A DNA stretch of 64,000 nucleotides from Vibrio hepatarius (GTDB lineage: Bacteria; Pseudomonadota; Gammaproteobacteria; Enterobacterales; Vibrionaceae), in assembly GCF_001274785.1 (NCBI RefSeq), contig NZ_LHPI01000001.1:248001-312000 (forward strand). The letters run 5' to 3'. Under the pieces are notes generated by a model. It did no database searches and was not told where the DNA came from. It worked only from the letters and a program-made list of their open reading frames with translations. The position numbers and the translations under genes were made by a program. This document shows, piece by piece, positions 52,434-61,949 of this stretch (position 1 is the stretch's first letter; every line of letters begins with the position of its first letter).

Positions 52434-53690
52434 ATGGAGTTCTTTAACTTCTTAATGCAGGACGTGTTGTCCGAGCCGGCTGTTTTGGTTGGTTTGATCG
52501 CGTTGATCGGTTTGGTTGCACAGCAAAAGCCTGTCACCGAGGTGATTAAAGGCACAGTAAAAACCATTATGGGTTTTGTCATCCTTGGCGCTGGTGCTGG
52601 TCTGGTTGTGTCGTCTTTGGGTGATTTCGCGGCGATTTTCCAAGAAGCCTTCGGCATCTCTGGGGTGGTTCCAAACAACGAAGCGATCGTTTCTATCGCA
52701 CAAAAATCGTTTGGTAAAGAGATGGCCATGATCATGCTGTTTGCGATGTTAGTGAATATCGCTATCGCTAGACTTACGCCATGGAAATACATCTTCCTGA
52801 CTGGTCACCACACGCTGTTTATGTCAATGATGGTGGCGGCAATTCTTGCATCAAGCGGCATGTCAGGTGTGTCATTGATTGCGGTTGGCTCTATTACTGT
52901 GGGCATTGTTATGGTGCTGTTCCCAGCGATGGCGAACAAGTACATGAAGCAAGTTACAGGCTCGGATGATGTTGCGATTGGTCACTTTTCCACTTTGTCT
53001 TATGTTTTAGCGGGTGCAATCGGTAGCAAACTGGGTAACAAAGAGCACTCTACCGAAGATATGGACGTGCCAAAGAGCTTGCTGTTCTTGCGTGATACGC
53101 CAGTCGCAATTTCGTTTACCATGAGTATCATCTTTATTGTGACTTGCCTGTTCGCTGGTGGTGACTTTGTCCGTGAAGTCAGCGGTGGTAAACATTGGTT
53201 TATGTTCGCACTCATGCAATCGATCAGTTTTGCTGCTGGTGTGTACGTCATCTTGCAAGGTGTACGTATGGTTATCGCGGAAATCGTACCTGCATTTAAA
53301 GGTATTTCAGATAAGCTAGTACCAAACGCAAAACCGGCACTAGACTGCCCAGTTGTGTTCCCTTACGCGCCAAACGCGGTATTGGTTGGTTTCTTATCGA
53401 GCTTTGCGGCAGGCTTAGTGGGTATGGGCTTGCTTTACATGATGGGCTTGACGGTCATTATCCCTGGCGTTGTACCACACTTCTTCGTCGGCGCAGCAGC
53501 GGGGGTATTTGGTAACGCGACAGGTGGCCGCCGAGGCGCAATCTTAGGGGCATTTGCTCAAGGTCTTTTGATTACCTTCCTGCCGGTGTTCCTAATGCCA
53601 GTATTGGGTGACTTGGGTTATGCGAACACTACCTTCAGTGACGCAGACTTTGGTGCGGTCGGTATCATTCTTGGTCTGATTGTTCGATAG
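52434..53690 (+). CDS. ulaA: PTS IIC component, ascorbate (UlaA) type
   Basis: A 418-residue membrane permease of the UlaA family with about ten hydrophobic segments. Family segments include GFVILGAGAGLVVSSLGDF near residue 45 and LTPWKYIFLTGHH. The IIC binds and translocates the sugar during phosphorylation. AAGGAGG precedes the ATG. No ula catabolic genes (ulaD-G) follow, so the substrate is uncertain. A terminator closes the operon. Confidence 0.9.
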   Translation: MEFFNFLMQDVLSEPAVLVGLIALIGLVAQQKPVTEVIKGTVKTIMGFVILGAGAGLVVSSLGDFAAIFQEAFGISGVVPNNEAIVSIAQKSFGKEMAMIMLFAMLVNIAIARLTPWKYIFLTGHHTLFMSMMVAAILASSGMSGVSLIAVGSITVGIVMVLFPAMANKYMKQVTGSDDVAIGHFSTLSYVLAGAIGSKLGNKEHSTEDMDVPKSLLFLRDTPVAISFTMSIIFIVTCLFAGGDFVREVSGGKHWFMFALMQSISFAAGVYVILQGVRMVIAEIVPAFKGISDKLVPNAKPALDCPVVFPYAPNAVLVGFLSSFAAGLVGMGLLYMMGLTVIIPGVVPHFFVGAAAGVFGNATGGRRGAILGAFAQGLLITFLPVFLMPVLGDLGYANTTFSDADFGAVGIILGLIVR

Positions 53691-53707
53691 AGCAAAGGTT
53701 GACGAAC

Positions 53708-53732
53708 AAAGCCCTCCATTGGAGGGCTTTTT
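53708..53732 (+). terminator. Terminator after the PTS operon
   Basis: AAAGCCCTCC-ATT-GGAGGGCTTT followed by TT. Confidence 0.88.
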
Positions 53733-53887
53733 GCGTGTTAACGCCTTATTTTTGCTGGGCTCATTGTCACGAATTTACTCAACTTTTCGGTGAGTCTAAT
53801 ATGCATGGGATTGGAGTCACACATTCTTCATAGGTGAAATTTATAATCAAATGATTCACTTGCTTGTCCGTATAGGAAATTAGACCA

Positions 53888-54982
53888 ATGAAGAAAAATA
53901 TAATTGCCATCGCTTTGGGTAGTGTTATCGCGCTATCTGCTCCTATGTTCTCACTCGCTGATAACCATTCAACTATCCAGTCGTCGGTGGATTACTCGCA
54001 GTTTGTAACCAAGCGCCAAGTGGTCGACCAACTGTTGCAAGACGCGTTGACAGCCTTTAAGTCACCATCACGTATCTCGCATGCGGGTTTCACCGCCAAA
54101 ATGCCAAGTAATATGGAGATCGTGACCAGCCGCCTGTTGGAAGCGTATCAGTTAGAGCCTTACCGAACCGATTTGTTGATCTCTGCGGCTAATGCTCAGA
54201 TCTACAACAAGAACGTTGATAAAGCGATTGAACTGTTTAATCAAGCTCTCTCTGTCGCGCCGGATGATGTTGATCTTCACTCTTACCTAGCGGTGTGGAC
54301 TCGCTTCAAAGGTGACGACGCGAGTTCAACCAAGCACATGCAAGCGCTGGCGAAACTTAATCCGGGGCGTGAGGCTGACCTGAAAAAGATCTTCGCTACC
54401 GTAGACCGCGTATTAGCGACGCCGCTAAAAGATAAAGCAGAAAACACCAACTCGGGTAATCGCGCGATTGTCACGCTAGGTTATGCGCTTAACCCAGACG
54501 GTTCAATGCACGATATCTTAGTACAGCGTCTAGAAACTACCTTGAAGATGGCCAAAGCTGACCAAGATGCGGTTATTGTTCTGACTGGCGGTGTGCCGAA
54601 GAATCACAAAACTGAAGGCAAACTAATGGCAGACTGGTTGATTGCAAAAGGTGTCAGCGCTGACCGCATCATCGAAGAAAACTACGCAACCAGTACCGTG
54701 GGTAACGCGTTATTCAGTAGTTATGCATTGGCGCGACACAATATCGACCACGCCACCATCATCAGTTCAGCCAGCCACGTTCGACGCGGTCAAACCCTGT
54801 TTGAAATCGCAAGTTGGCAAACTGGCCCACAAGGCATTACGTTCGATACCGTTGCCTACCCAGATAAGCCGCTTGAAGAGTTAAAAGAAGCGAGCGATAG
54901 CGAAGTATTAGGTATCTACCGTGATGCTCTGAGAACGTATGGTATGTGGAGTTACCGCTCTTACCCGTTAGAAGCGCGTTAA
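53888..54982 (+). CDS. YdcF/ElyC-type DUF218 protein with TPR-like N-terminus
   Basis: A 364-residue exported protein with a signal peptide (MKKNIIAIALGSVIALSAP, cleavage near residue 24). Residues 70-160 have TPR-like helices (AIELFNQALSVAPDDVDLHS). From about 190 on it is a DUF218 domain with VTLGYALNPDG, VIVLTGGVPKNHKTEGKLMA and the EENYATSTVGNALFS segment. DUF218 proteins such as SanA and ElyC act in envelope biology; their reaction is unclear. A bidirectional terminator follows. Confidence 0.82.
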   Translation: MKKNIIAIALGSVIALSAPMFSLADNHSTIQSSVDYSQFVTKRQVVDQLLQDALTAFKSPSRISHAGFTAKMPSNMEIVTSRLLEAYQLEPYRTDLLISAANAQIYNKNVDKAIELFNQALSVAPDDVDLHSYLAVWTRFKGDDASSTKHMQALAKLNPGREADLKKIFATVDRVLATPLKDKAENTNSGNRAIVTLGYALNPDGSMHDILVQRLETTLKMAKADQDAVIVLTGGVPKNHKTEGKLMADWLIAKGVSADRIIEENYATSTVGNALFSSYALARHNIDHATIISSASHVRRGQTLFEIASWQTGPQGITFDTVAYPDKPLEELKEASDSEVLGIYRDALRTYGMWSYRSYPLEAR

Positions 54983-55015
54983 TGCCCTAGTCGAAATGGA
55001 CGTCAATAAGATAAC

Positions 55016-55045
55016 AAAGCCAGCACGTTTGAGTGCTGGCTTTTT
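55016..55045. terminator. Bidirectional terminator
   Basis: AAAGCCAGCAC-GTTTGA-GTGCTGGCTTT plus two T, between the DUF218 gene and the converging secreted-protein gene. Confidence 0.88.
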
Positions 55046-55046
55046 G

Positions 55047-55580
55047 TTAGCGTTCACCGACAGGGATCATAATGTGCGCGTAAGGTGTACCTTTCCACAT
55101 TACGTAAGGACCGCCGTAATACGGGTCAGTGGGCAGCGAGTCCAATAGTGCTTGGTCTGGGGTAATGATCATTAAGTGAGGGCCTTCGACAATCCATTGG
55201 TTGTCCGCCATTTCACCCTCAGCATACGGGTCAGTGTTACTGGCGCCACCATCCCCGGCAAGCATGTATGAGATGCCCAATTCCGAGGCCTCAAACGGCT
55301 TTTTGTTCATCCATGCATCAGCCCAAGCCATCCATGGTCCATCGAAACACATTGGTGCGACACCCTGTAATTGCGGTGGGGTTGGAAAACAAGTGTATTG
55401 GCTGTCGCCCTCTTGGAGGACATTCTTATCCCAGTCGACGACCGTTACCTTGTCTCTTAATGTTGGAGGCGCGGCACTGAGTGCATCTTGCAGCAGTGCA
55501 TCAGAGTGGCTGTCGGCAAGCACGCCAAAAGCGCAGCCAACGGAAATGAGCGCTACCGAGTAGCGAATTAAACGTTTCAT
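55047..55580 (-). CDS. Exported hypothetical protein (177 aa)
   Basis: A signal peptide (MKRLIRYSVALISVGCAFGV, cleaved near residue 22) precedes a soluble periplasmic protein with two conserved-looking cysteines (YTCFPTPPQ and APMCFDGPWM), which may form a disulfide. The segment MCFDGPWMAWADAWM and the Tyr/Pro-rich C-terminus are striking, but I do not recognise a family. Confidence 0.7.
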   Translation of the reverse strand: MKRLIRYSVALISVGCAFGVLADSHSDALLQDALSAAPPTLRDKVTVVDWDKNVLQEGDSQYTCFPTPPQLQGVAPMCFDGPWMAWADAWMNKKPFEASELGISYMLAGDGGASNTDPYAEGEMADNQWIVEGPHLMIITPDQALLDSLPTDPYYGGPYVMWKGTPYAHIMIPVGER

Positions 55581-55818
55581 AACGATTCCTTGTTCGATTC
55601 AACGAGGGTTTAATCGAAAATAATTATAGGAGTTCGTCTCGTTTATGAATGCAAATTATAGTCTTATCAGTAAGACTTGGTGCTTTTGTTTTATTGGCTT
55701 TGGCAAGGGTTATGCTTAATTCAAATACGCTTGGATGGTAAGGTTTTGAATCGCCTATTCTTATCGCAAGCTAGGCCAGATAGCGGCTATAACTAACGAA
55801 CTAGAAGCGAAACAAAAA

Positions 55819-55839
55819 AGCCCGCGGGCAATGCGGGCT
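55819..55839 (-). terminator. Terminator after the 99-codon gene
   Basis: AGCCCGC-GGGCAAT-GCGGGCT; on the minus strand it is followed by TTTTTTG, 10 bases past the stop. Confidence 0.8.
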
Positions 55840-55848
55840 AGTGGAGAT

Positions 55849-56148
55849 TTAGTGTGGGCGTTTTGGACCGTTGCGTACCAATTCTTGACCGGTATTGAAG
55901 ACTTCTTCTGTAACCCAGTGGCCAAGTAGCAGTTGATGCTTGTCGTCAAGTACCGCAACAAAGTGGCGACCGGTTGAGTTTTGCGTAGCCATCGCAACGC
56001 CCGCAACGTTTTGTAAACCCAGCAAACCGCTTTCTACGCTAATTAGAAACGCTTCTAGGTCATCTAGGTTGTCTATTACTTTATCGTCATTAATCATCAA
56101 ATTTACTCTTAATTCTTGTACAAATGGGTGCTGCTTGTTGTTGAGCAC
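55849..56148 (-). CDS. Hypothetical protein (99 aa)
   Basis: A small soluble protein with no family I recognise. Its body looks alpha/beta, with VIDNLDDLEAFLISVESGLL helical and FVAVLDDKHQLLLGHWV strand-like. It has its own terminator and appears to be a single-gene unit. Confidence 0.6.
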   Translation of the reverse strand: MLNNKQHPFVQELRVNLMINDDKVIDNLDDLEAFLISVESGLLGLQNVAGVAMATQNSTGRHFVAVLDDKHQLLLGHWVTEEVFNTGQELVRNGPKRPH

Positions 56149-56325
56149 TTTAACTGTCCTGTTCCCTTAATTCTACTAGTTGAAAGGCTGCCTGCTTACA
56201 GATTCACCGTTTACACTCTATTTCGACCATTCACTCCCGTTCACGACAGTTCGTCGCAAACCCCCGCAGCCCTTTTATTTGCTCGTTAATCTTTCAGTAT
56301 CGAATCAACATTAAGGGACGAAGAA

Positions 56326-56964
56326 ATGACAACATTCAGATTGGCTTTAGTGACCGCGTGTTTGTTTAGTGCTAACGCGCTGGCAATTCCAAGTGATGCC
56401 GCGATCGAAATTTACAATAAAGCCGCGCAAGGTGACGAGAGCTTGGTTGAAGTCGCACATCAATCCTTTGAGCAGCATATCGCCGAACGAGGCGCGGAGG
56501 CGCTGAGCTTGGTGTATCTCGGTAGTACGCAAACCCTGATGGGCAGAGATGCGTGGATGCCGTGGAACAAAATGACGTATACCGAAAAAGGACTCGCAAC
56601 GATTGCAAAAGGGCTGGATCTCCTGGCTGCTAACCCAACACCGCTGGCTGAACAACAAACACGTCAAGGCTTACCAGAATCTTTTCTGGCGAAATCTCTC
56701 GCGGCTTCTACATTCACCTTGCTGCCAGAGATGTTTAACCATTTCGACCGAGGCTATGAGCTGTTTTTAGAACTGCTCGACGACGATGAGTTTAAGCAGC
56801 AGAAATATGCAGCGACAGCGTGGGTTTATCTGTATGCCGTTCAAGCAGCGCTCAACGCAGGAGATATGCCACAGGCTAAGGTGTGGCTAGATCAAATGCA
56901 GCAACGTGGAGCACAACACCCACTAACGCAGCAAGCGGCCAACATGATCAATTCAGCGGCTTAA
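56326..56964 (+). CDS. Periplasmic helical protein, first gene of the ABC/two-component operon
   Basis: A 212-residue protein with a signal peptide (cleavage after ANALA, about residue 20) and helical, TPR-like sequence after it (residues 90-205, for example KYAATAWVYLYAVQAALNAG). No catalytic motif is visible. It lies 9 bases before the ABC ATPase gene and is likely to be a periplasmic partner of that transporter. GACGAAGA before the ATG is a fair ribosome site. Confidence 0.7.
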   Translation: MTTFRLALVTACLFSANALAIPSDAAIEIYNKAAQGDESLVEVAHQSFEQHIAERGAEALSLVYLGSTQTLMGRDAWMPWNKMTYTEKGLATIAKGLDLLAANPTPLAEQQTRQGLPESFLAKSLAASTFTLLPEMFNHFDRGYELFLELLDDDEFKQQKYAATAWVYLYAVQAALNAGDMPQAKVWLDQMQQRGAQHPLTQQAANMINSAA

Positions 56965-56973
56965 GGTGACATT

Positions 56974-57657
56974 ATGCTTAGCTTTTCTCAGATCTTTAAA
57001 ACCTATCAATTAGGTCAACAAAGTGTGGAAGCGCTGAAAGGCGTCGATGGGCAGATAGAACGCGGCGAGATGGTGGCACTGTGCGGACCTTCAGGCTCAG
57101 GAAAAAGCACCTTGTTGAATGTGCTGGGTTTGCTAGAGATGAATTACCAAGGGCAAGTCAATATCGATGGGCATCCTTACCCCAAGCATCCCATAGACGC
57201 GGCCCAGTATCGCCGCTCGCAATTTGGCTTCGTCTTTCAGCGCTTTAATCTTATTCCAGTGATGAGTGCATGGGAAAACGTCGCGTATCCATTGATGTTA
57301 AACGGTGACAATCCCGTCCAGCAGCGTACTAAAGCGCTCGATATTTTGGAACAAGTCGGGTTGGGTGAGTTTGCGGACCACAGACCGGATAATTTATCTG
57401 GTGGTCAACAACAGCGTGTTGCCATTGCCAGAGCATTGGTTCACAAACCACAAATAGTTATTGCCGATGAACCGACCGCCAGTTTAGACAGCCACACCGC
57501 AAAAGTCGTGATCGAGTTGATGAAAACGCTCGGTCACTCACTGGGAACGACGTTCATTGTCGCGACCCACGATCCGCGCATGGCTGTTCAATGTGACCGC
57601 AGTATTGAATTGGTGGACGGGCAAATTCATAAGGGGCTGATGAAATGGGCAAGCTAA
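56974..57657 (+). CDS. ABC transporter ATP-binding protein (MacB/LolD type)
   Basis: A 227-residue ABC ATPase with Walker A GPSGSGKST, the Q-loop in FVFQRFNLIPVMSAWENV, signature LSGGQQQR, Walker B IVIADEPTASLD and the H-loop VATHD. The short, single-domain form and the QRFNLIP segment are typical of LolD/MacB/FtsE relatives, which power mechanotransmission rather than simple import. It overlaps the permease gene by 13 bases. Confidence 0.92.
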   Translation: MLSFSQIFKTYQLGQQSVEALKGVDGQIERGEMVALCGPSGSGKSTLLNVLGLLEMNYQGQVNIDGHPYPKHPIDAAQYRRSQFGFVFQRFNLIPVMSAWENVAYPLMLNGDNPVQQRTKALDILEQVGLGEFADHRPDNLSGGQQQRVAIARALVHKPQIVIADEPTASLDSHTAKVVIELMKTLGHSLGTTFIVATHDPRMAVQCDRSIELVDGQIHKGLMKWAS

Positions 57658-58904
57658 TTCCAATCACGCTGCGTGTGGCATACCTCAACTTACTGAGGAA
57701 CCGTCGCCGCAGTCTACTCTCGGTACTAATCATTACCATTGCTGTGTTTGCGCTGACCTGTGCAGGTGGCTTTGGGCTTTATACCTACGAGTCGCTGAAA
57801 GAATCCACCGCTCGAGATACAGGACATATTACGATCAGTCAGCCGGGCTTTTTTGAGCAGGATGAAGACATGCCGCTGGAAAATGGTTTGTCGGATGCGG
57901 CGTCTATCTCACGCCTTATTCTCGCAAACGATGAGATTCGTGGCATACAACCGCGGATTGAATTTAACGGATTGATCTCTAACGGCAGCAAGTCGACTAT
58001 CTTCGTTGGTAGCGGCGTAAATGACCGCGAATTCGATATGAAAGGGCCGTTTCTCGATGTCAGAACCGGTAAAACCTTGTCGAGTGTCAACGCTTCACGT
58101 TATAACGCTGCTGAGCCTGAAGTGATGCTAGGGGTTGAGCTGGCGAAGAACCTTAAAGTGACAATAGGAGATTGGGTTACCCTTTTGGCTACCACCAGTG
58201 ACGGCGCACTGAATGCATTCGATTTTAAAGTGCACGGCATTTACTCGACGGGCGTACCTGAGTTAGATAAGCGCCAGCTTTACTTGCATATTCAGTCTGC
58301 TCAGGAATTGTTAACTAGCGATAAAGTCAGCACCTTATCTGTATTCTTGTTTGAAACAGAAAAAACTGCTCAGGTTCAGCAGTGGGTGTCTGATCAGCTT
58401 TCTAACACCACGCTCGAACAACCTATTGAACTGACCCCTTGGCAAGACAGAGCTTTTTTCTACACCAAGGTCAAAGACCTCTATGACCGCATATTCGGCA
58501 TTATGGGCGCGGTAATGGCGTTGGTGGTGTTTGTGGCGCTGTTCAACACCATGACGATGTCGGTCACCGAGCGAACGCGAGAAATCGGCACACTCTCAGC
58601 GCTCGGTACGTACCCAAGTGAAATCGTGTCTGGATTTGTTCGGGAAGCCGGTCTGTTGGCGCTAATTGGTGCGATGCTCGGCGGACTGCTCAGCGCGGCG
58701 ACTTCGGTGTTGTTGCTTGTGGTTGATATCCAAATGCCACCGCCTCCGGGGCGAAGTGAAGGCTACCCGCTGAATATCTACTTCTCGTTAGAACTGCTTG
58801 TATTTTGTGCCTTGGGCGTATTCGCGATTTGTACTTTTGCTGCTTGGCTTTCTGCCCGAAAGGGTGTCAATAAACCTATTACTGAGGCGTTGGCTTATGT
58901 GTAA
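57645..58904 (+). CDS. FtsX/MacB-type ABC permease
   Basis: A 419-residue permease with one N-terminal membrane helix (LSVLIITIAVFALTCAGGFG), a large periplasmic domain of about 230 residues and three C-terminal helices (MGAVMALVVFVALFNTMTMS first, then the GGLLSAATSVLLLVV and LLVFCALGVFAICTFA segments). The MacB_PCD/FtsX layout and the TERTREIGTL coupling segment are clear. It works with the ATPase it overlaps by 13 bases. Confidence 0.9.
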   Translation: MGKLIPITLRVAYLNLLRNRRRSLLSVLIITIAVFALTCAGGFGLYTYESLKESTARDTGHITISQPGFFEQDEDMPLENGLSDAASISRLILANDEIRGIQPRIEFNGLISNGSKSTIFVGSGVNDREFDMKGPFLDVRTGKTLSSVNASRYNAAEPEVMLGVELAKNLKVTIGDWVTLLATTSDGALNAFDFKVHGIYSTGVPELDKRQLYLHIQSAQELLTSDKVSTLSVFLFETEKTAQVQQWVSDQLSNTTLEQPIELTPWQDRAFFYTKVKDLYDRIFGIMGAVMALVVFVALFNTMTMSVTERTREIGTLSALGTYPSEIVSGFVREAGLLALIGAMLGGLLSAATSVLLLVVDIQMPPPPGRSEGYPLNIYFSLELLVFCALGVFAICTFAAWLSARKGVNKPITEALAYV

Positions 58905-59634
58905 TGCAATAAAAACAATGGCGACTCTCTTACTGGCGGTGATCAGTTCATCTGCGGCAGCGAGTGTTAGTGACGTTCGACAGATGGTTAAAAATGCTGA
59001 CGATTATCGTCAAGGGTACCTGTCGGCTAAAGTCGTGTCGCAAGTGTCGTTATTTGAAAACGGCGAGCTGGATAAAACGCGTCAGTATCATGTTTACACG
59101 CGTCCTAATCGTGAATCACTGGTGGTGTTTAAGTCACAAGTAGAAGCGGGACAAAAAATGTTGATGCTTGGCGATAACTATTGGTTGCTGATGCCGAAAA
59201 GCCGTCGTCCGATCCGTATTACGCCAATGCAAAAGCTGCTCGGTGAAGCCTCGGTAGGAGACATTTCAACGCTGACTTGGAGTGAAGATTACCAAGCAAC
59301 CTTGATTGAGCAGTCGGTAGAAACTAACCAGTTGCGCCTGAAATCGGCCACCAAAGGCGCGAGCTACGAACGGATTGATTTGTGGCTCGATGCCGAAACG
59401 GACTTTCCACTCAAAGCAGACCTTTATCTACGCTCTGGCAAGCTAGCGAAACAGGCGATTTTTGAACAAGGACAGCGAGATGGGCGAACCCGCGTTGTGG
59501 CGATGACCTTGCTAGACAAAATCCAACCAGCGAAGAAAACCGTTATCGCTTACCAGCAAATCACCTCTTATGAGTTGGAGGAGAAATATTACAACCCAGC
59601 GTATCTGATGCGCAATCTGGACTCGGAGTTGTAA
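58897..59634 (+). CDS. LolA-like outer-membrane lipoprotein-sorting family protein
   Basis: A 245-residue exported protein; signal peptide to about residue 24 (MATLLLAVISSSAAA). The mature protein looks like a LolA/DUF4292-type unclosed beta barrel: strands such as YLSAKVVSQVSLF, WLLMPKSRRPIRITP and RIDLWLDAETDFPLKADLY. Such proteins carry lipids or lipoproteins across the periplasm. I start at the ATG at 58897, overlapping the permease stop by 8 bases; the longer frame lies inside the permease gene. Its neighbours suggest a carrier between the inner-membrane ABC protein and the outer-membrane barrel. Confidence 0.82.
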   Translation: MCNAIKTMATLLLAVISSSAAASVSDVRQMVKNADDYRQGYLSAKVVSQVSLFENGELDKTRQYHVYTRPNRESLVVFKSQVEAGQKMLMLGDNYWLLMPKSRRPIRITPMQKLLGEASVGDISTLTWSEDYQATLIEQSVETNQLRLKSATKGASYERIDLWLDAETDFPLKADLYLRSGKLAKQAIFEQGQRDGRTRVVAMTLLDKIQPAKKTVIAYQQITSYELEEKYYNPAYLMRNLDSEL

Positions 59635-59637
59635 GCG

Positions 59638-60903
59638 ATGAAGTGGCTATGGATACTGCCAGCGAGTCTTTGTGCGTTCAATGCGAGTGGTCAAGAGCTC
59701 AGTTATGAGTGGGACTGGACCGTGAGTGCGAGTTCAACCCAACATCAGGATTCGGCGTTACTCGGTGAGTCCCCGCGCCATGACACGCAAGCGTTAGATG
59801 CCTTGCTCGATGTAGAAGTAAGTGGCTACGATTGGACCGCACTACTGGCGGCGAAAGGAAGTAACATACTCAGCAACGACAGTTCAGCGCATTACGATGC
59901 CGAGTTTGTGGTTCAAGAGTTATTCTGGCAAGGCGAAGCGACACTGTTTGAACTACCGATTGATTTGACCGCAGGTAAGCTCCGGTTGGACTGGGGTGTG
60001 GGGTATGGCTATCGCCCGCTGGATATTTTTAAACCGTATCGACGTAATCCAGTCGGTATTCAAGTAGAAGAGGGCGCGTTGATCGCGTTGGGGTCTTACT
60101 TTGATCTGCAAGGTGAATGGAGTCTGGTCGCGTCGGATTCTTCCTTTACCCAGCAGTCGGGCAGCAAGTTGGAAAAAGCGACAGAGCAAACGGGCATCGG
60201 CTTTCGTCGCTACGCCTTAGTGGGCGAGAGTGAATGGCAAATGTTGGCGTATTACGACGATGTTCGCCATGGCTTGGTCGGAGCATCGTTTGTCTCGGTG
60301 CTTGACCCATCGTGGGCTGTGCACAGTTCAGCATTGTATCAGCACCAGTACCTTACTTATCAACCAAATGCGTGGGATTCCCCTGTCACGTTAGAGACCG
60401 ACAATCACGGCTATCAGTTTCTATTGGGTTTGAACTGGGCGAATGCAGTCGGTAACAACATTATTGTTGAGTATTGGTACGACAGCCGAAGTTGGAACAA
60501 AAACCAGTGGGAGCGGGCGTTTGAGCGAGCGGAGTTTTTACACGCTAGCGATTCAACCCGTGCTTTCGGATATTCGTATGCCCAAGGGCTGGAGAGCGCC
60601 AACCTTGTGCAGCACAACCTATTGTTTCACTGGACGCTAGATAGCAACGCTTGGAGTCATTGGCAGTGGTCAAACAATCTCACTTGGCTGAATCACTTTA
60701 CGCCTACGGTTGATGTGATGTACTCACCGCAAGATGGCGGCTTGATTGCAACGCAATGGCTCGATTATCAAGCATACGATTCTGGCAACGCAGCGCTCAA
60801 TATCGAGATGGCGGTCCGGTTTATGACTGGCGAGAGTGATTCTGTATATGCAACGCTTTCTGATAAGAGTATGATTTTTATAAATTTAAAAGGCAGGTTC
60901 TAA
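59638..60903 (+). CDS. Outer-membrane beta-barrel protein of the ABC operon
   Basis: A 421-residue protein with a signal peptide (cleavage after NASG, about residue 19) and alternating aromatic/polar strands throughout, ending in FINLKGRF with terminal Phe, the outer-membrane assembly signal. Family unknown. It starts 3 bases after the LolA-like gene, suggesting it completes the path across the envelope. Confidence 0.75.
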   Translation: MKWLWILPASLCAFNASGQELSYEWDWTVSASSTQHQDSALLGESPRHDTQALDALLDVEVSGYDWTALLAAKGSNILSNDSSAHYDAEFVVQELFWQGEATLFELPIDLTAGKLRLDWGVGYGYRPLDIFKPYRRNPVGIQVEEGALIALGSYFDLQGEWSLVASDSSFTQQSGSKLEKATEQTGIGFRRYALVGESEWQMLAYYDDVRHGLVGASFVSVLDPSWAVHSSALYQHQYLTYQPNAWDSPVTLETDNHGYQFLLGLNWANAVGNNIIVEYWYDSRSWNKNQWERAFERAEFLHASDSTRAFGYSYAQGLESANLVQHNLLFHWTLDSNAWSHWQWSNNLTWLNHFTPTVDVMYSPQDGGLIATQWLDYQAYDSGNAALNIEMAVRFMTGESDSVYATLSDKSMIFINLKGRF

Positions 60904-61931
60904 TGTCTGAACTCAAACAACATGCGATTAATGGAATGAAAAGTCTGGTGTTTACCTCGCTCTTTTGTGTGGTGATTGCCTTTTCAACTCAAACCATTTG
61001 GAACGGTTCTTTTCTTATTCATATCAAAATCAGCTTAGGTTTCGGCATCAGCGCGGTACTCAGTGCGCATACCATTGCTTGGTTCCGCCAAGATCTTTCC
61101 CCTCGGTTGATTAACCTATTTGCGATTTGTTGCTCGATGATTGTCGGTACGGCGAACGCGTACTACTGGCTGAGACATTACGATCAATTTGCCGACTTTA
61201 ATGCGCTGAAACCTGTCATCGTATTGGGGCTCATCTTTACCTCGACGTGCTTTCTGTATTTTTACGCGCACGAACAGCGCATCGAAGCGCAAAAGCAACT
61301 TGAGCGCTCGAAACGGATTCAATCTGAACAAGAAAAGGCGCTGCTTCTCAGTCAACTAAAACAGCTGCAGAGCCAAATAGAACCGCACTTTTTATTTAAT
61401 ACCTTAGCCAACATTAGTGTGTTGATAGACAGTGACAAAAAAAGCGCCAAACTGATGCTGGAAAAGCTGACGGAACTGCTGCGCGCTACTTTGACCAGAA
61501 GCCGCCAAGAAAGTACCACTTTGCAAGGTGAGTTGGAGCTTGTAGACGCTTACTTGGCAATCCAGAAGATCAGGCTGGGCGATCGTTTGGCGTATCACAT
61601 CGACAACCAAGTCGACACTGCGCTGAACCTACCACCACTCATTCTGCAGCCTTTGGTGGAAAATGCTATTCAACATGGGATTGAACCTAAGGCGGCGGGT
61701 GGTTGTTTGGATATTTCCGTGCAACTGAATCAAGACCAGCTACTGATCGAAATAAAAGATGACGGACTCGGGTTTAGCGGAGAATCGGCGCATACTGGAC
61801 AAGGGATTGGCTTGGCAAATATTCGCGAACGTTTAACAACGCTTTATGGCAACAACGCCTCGTTGAACTTAGTTGAAGCGCCGCAAGGCGGTGTAATTGC
61901 CAAACTAACGATAGCGCGCGCTGTGGTGTGA
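60903..61931 (+). CDS. LytS-type sensor histidine kinase
   Basis: A 342-residue kinase. Four hydrophobic segments fill residues 12-125 (for example LVFTSLFCVVIAFS and VIVLGLIFTSTCFLYFY), followed by a coiled coil, the His_kinase motif SQIEPHFLFNTLANI with the phosphorylated His, and the ATPase N-box LILQPLVENAIQHGI and G-box DDGLGFS. This is the LytS/YehU family. It starts on the last base of the barrel gene's stop codon and pairs with the next gene. Confidence 0.92.
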   Translation: MSELKQHAINGMKSLVFTSLFCVVIAFSTQTIWNGSFLIHIKISLGFGISAVLSAHTIAWFRQDLSPRLINLFAICCSMIVGTANAYYWLRHYDQFADFNALKPVIVLGLIFTSTCFLYFYAHEQRIEAQKQLERSKRIQSEQEKALLLSQLKQLQSQIEPHFLFNTLANISVLIDSDKKSAKLMLEKLTELLRATLTRSRQESTTLQGELELVDAYLAIQKIRLGDRLAYHIDNQVDTALNLPPLILQPLVENAIQHGIEPKAAGGCLDISVQLNQDQLLIEIKDDGLGFSGESAHTGQGIGLANIRERLTTLYGNNASLNLVEAPQGGVIAKLTIARAVV

Positions 61932-61949
61932 TTTTAGGGAGAAACAACA

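Noticed and set aside
55761..56006. An 81-codon minus-strand ORF overlapping the 99-codon gene
   Set aside because: It overlaps the better-supported 99-codon gene in another frame and contains the terminator hairpin.
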